A DNA stretch of 6,910 bases from Chloroflexota bacterium (GTDB lineage Bacteria > Chloroflexota > Dehalococcoidia > Dehalococcoidales > UBA2162), in contig JACPSA010000152.1 in NCBI GenBank assembly GCA_016193545.1, positions 1-6,910 of the forward strand. The letters run 5' to 3'. Position 1 is the stretch's first letter. Each line of letters begins with the position of its first letter. Under the pieces are notes generated by a model that saw only the letters and a program-made list of their open reading frames with translations, was not told the origin of the DNA and searched no databases. Positions 5,845 through 6,910 of this stretch are shown here, piece by piece. A program made the position numbers and the translations under genes.

Positions 5845-5865
5845 CTTATCTACCTCACACCTTCG

Positions 5866-5874
5866 ATTATATCA
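5866..5874 (-). promoter_or_regulatory. purE: Possible extended -10 promoter for purE
   Basis: TGATATAAT on the - strand is a perfect TGnTATAAT extended -10 element whose TGA is the purD stop codon. Transcription would start near 5859, about 15 nt before the purE ATG, leaving room for its GAGGTA site. No good -35 box is seen: TTTAAA at 19 bp is the nearest match, though extended -10 promoters tolerate this. It could be chance in an A/T-rich junction. Confidence 0.35.
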
Positions 5875-6910
5875 GAGAGGCTTCGCCTCTTTTAAAGTCT
5901 CTTTCACCAGAGCAATATCCTTACGATAATGACCGCCGGCAAAGTGAATCCTGGGAATATTAGCATAAACTTTTTCCCTGGCTTCGGCAATAGTCCGGCC
6001 CATCGCCACCACCGTCAGCACCCGTCCGCCGTTAGTCAATACCTGTCTCTCTGAGCCTGGTTTAGTGCCGGCATGAAATACCAGGATATCTTCATCCAGA
6101 TTATCCAGTCCGGTAATGGGGAAGTCTGTTTTATAGCTACCCGGATAGCCCCCGGAAGCCATGACTACCCCCACACAGGCATCCTCACTCCATTCTACAT
6201 TTATACGGTCAAGGTTGCCATCGAGCACCGCCAGCATAATATCCACCAGGTCGGTTTTGAGTCGGGGCAGGGTGACCTGAGCTTCCGGATCGCCGAAACG
6301 AGCGTTGAACTCCAGTACCTTGGGCCCGTCCTGGTTAATCATCAGCCCGCCGTAAAGGACGCCCCGGTAAGGTCGCCCTTCTTTAGCCATTGCTTTGACC
6401 GTCGGCCCCATAATAGTCTCCTGCACCGTTTTGCTTAGCGCCGGACTACAAAAGTAGGGCGGGCTGTAACTGCCCATGCCGCCGGTATTGGGGCCCCGGT
6501 CGCCATCATACACCCTTTTATAGTCACAGGCAGACACCATGGGCACCACCGTCTGGCCATCGGTAAAAGCGAAAGAGCTCATCTCCTCTCCGGCCAAATA
6601 CTCTTCAATAATCACCCGGTCACCGGCCGCTCCCAGCGCCTTCAACTCCATCATGTTGACCAGGGCTTCCATGGCCTGTGAGATAGAGGTGGCGACGGTC
6701 ACCCCTTTGCCGGCGGCCAGTCCGTCAGCCTTAATCACAATCGGCGGTGTCAATTGTTGAAGATACGCTTTTGCCCGGCTGTATTCAGTAAAGCTGCGAC
6801 TCCAGGCACAGGGGATAGCATATTTTTGCATCAGCTTCTTGGCGAACGCCTTGCTGGCTTCTATCTGGGCAGCCTGTTTGGTTGGCCCGAAAATAGGGAT
6901 ACCGATAGTC
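5872..6910 (-). CDS. purD: Phosphoribosylamine-glycine ligase (GAR synthetase), N-terminus cut off
   Basis: Joins phosphoribosylamine and glycine using ATP, giving GAR, the second step of de novo purine synthesis, in the cytoplasm. The frame stays open to the window edge; before Met at 6831 it reads TIGIPIFGPTKQAAQIEASK and on into FAKKL, the normal PurD interior, so 346 residues are visible and about 80-85 N-terminal ones are missing. Counted from the edge, ATP-grasp elements are KADGLAAGKG (60-69), EEYLAGEE (102-109), DYKRVYDGDRGPNTGGMGSY (129-148) and EFNARFGDPE (200-209), the last with the metal and ATP ligands and the family signature RFGDPEAQ. The C-terminal domain ends in the usual FAGGHYRKDI. 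All expected motifs are intact. purE follows after 27 bp, and a 6-bp inverted repeat (AGAGGC/GCCTCT, 5876-5890) lies in the last codons. The main promoter of the purine genes is not in the window. Confidence 0.97.
   Translation of the reverse strand, partial: TIGIPIFGPTKQAAQIEASKAFAKKLMQKYAIPCAWSRSFTEYSRAKAYLQQLTPPIVIKADGLAAGKGVTVATSISQAMEALVNMMELKALGAAGDRVIIEEYLAGEEMSSFAFTDGQTVVPMVSACDYKRVYDGDRGPNTGGMGSYSPPYFCSPALSKTVQETIMGPTVKAMAKEGRPYRGVLYGGLMINQDGPKVLEFNARFGDPEAQVTLPRLKTDLVDIMLAVLDGNLDRINVEWSEDACVGVVMASGGYPGSYKTDFPITGLDNLDEDILVFHAGTKPGSERQVLTNGGRVLTVVAMGRTIAEAREKVYANIPRIHFAGGHYRKDIALVKETLKEAKPL
5876..5890. repeat. Short inverted repeat in the end of purD
   Basis: AGAGGC (5876-5881) and GCCTCT (5885-5890) form a perfect 6-bp stem with a 3-nt loop inside the final purD codons, directly upstream of the possible purE -10 element. 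On the + strand the stem is followed by TTTT-like sequence, but no gene is transcribed in that direction here. A role in messenger stability or purD-purE coupling is speculation. Confidence 0.3.

Noticed and set aside
6829..6831. ATG (- strand) as the purD start
   Set aside because: The frame stays open to 6910 and the upstream residues (GPTKQAAQIEASKAFAKKL) are conserved PurD interior sequence.
1..6910. A novel defence, CRISPR or mobile multi-gene system
   Set aside because: All sizeable genes belong to well-known housekeeping or transporter families, and no repeat-spacer array, transposase, integrase or nuclease gene is present.

Overview
This is an ordinary bacterial housekeeping region holding two convergent gene groups. 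On the + strand (1-2382) are the 3' part of an ABC transporter ATPase, its MacB-type permease and a CvpA-family membrane protein. On the - strand (6910-2462) runs purD (N-terminus cut by the window edge), purE, purB, rsmD, coaD and a 2[4Fe-4S] ferredoxin. No tRNA, rRNA, CRISPR array or complete transposon is present. I do not see a new multi-gene system here. The non-routine content lies in the gene junctions.

Organism: a bacterium of roughly 50% GC (estimated by eye), with ATG and GTG starts and Shine-Dalgarno sites of the GGAGG type. The set of genes and their protein style recall Dehalococcoidia or related Chloroflexota, but this is an impression, not a demonstrated assignment.

+ strand: the ATPase and permease form one exporter pair 25 bp apart. 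No HlyD/MacA-type adaptor is in view; if there is one it would lie upstream. A promoter with 10 of 12 consensus bases and a 17-bp spacer (1788-1816) overlaps the end of the permease gene. It probably drives cvpA, with a possible 20-codon leader ORF that overlaps the cvpA start as ATGA.

- strand: PurD, PurE and PurB are the de novo purine enzymes for GAR synthesis, the CAIR step, and the SAICAR and adenylosuccinate lyase steps. A TGATATAAT extended -10 box overlaps the purD stop and could give purE extra transcription. A 116-bp hairpin-rich segment separates purE from purB and is bounded by two exact copies of CAAGGAGAT. The purB-side copy contains the purB ribosome binding site, so this looks like a small insertion element with a 9-bp target duplication. 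A near-consensus promoter between purB and rsmD separates purine synthesis from an rsmD-coaD-ferredoxin group (16S rRNA methylation, coenzyme A synthesis, iron-sulfur electron carrier). rsmD and coaD overlap by 4 nt. The coaD stop lies in a perfect 13-bp tandem duplication.
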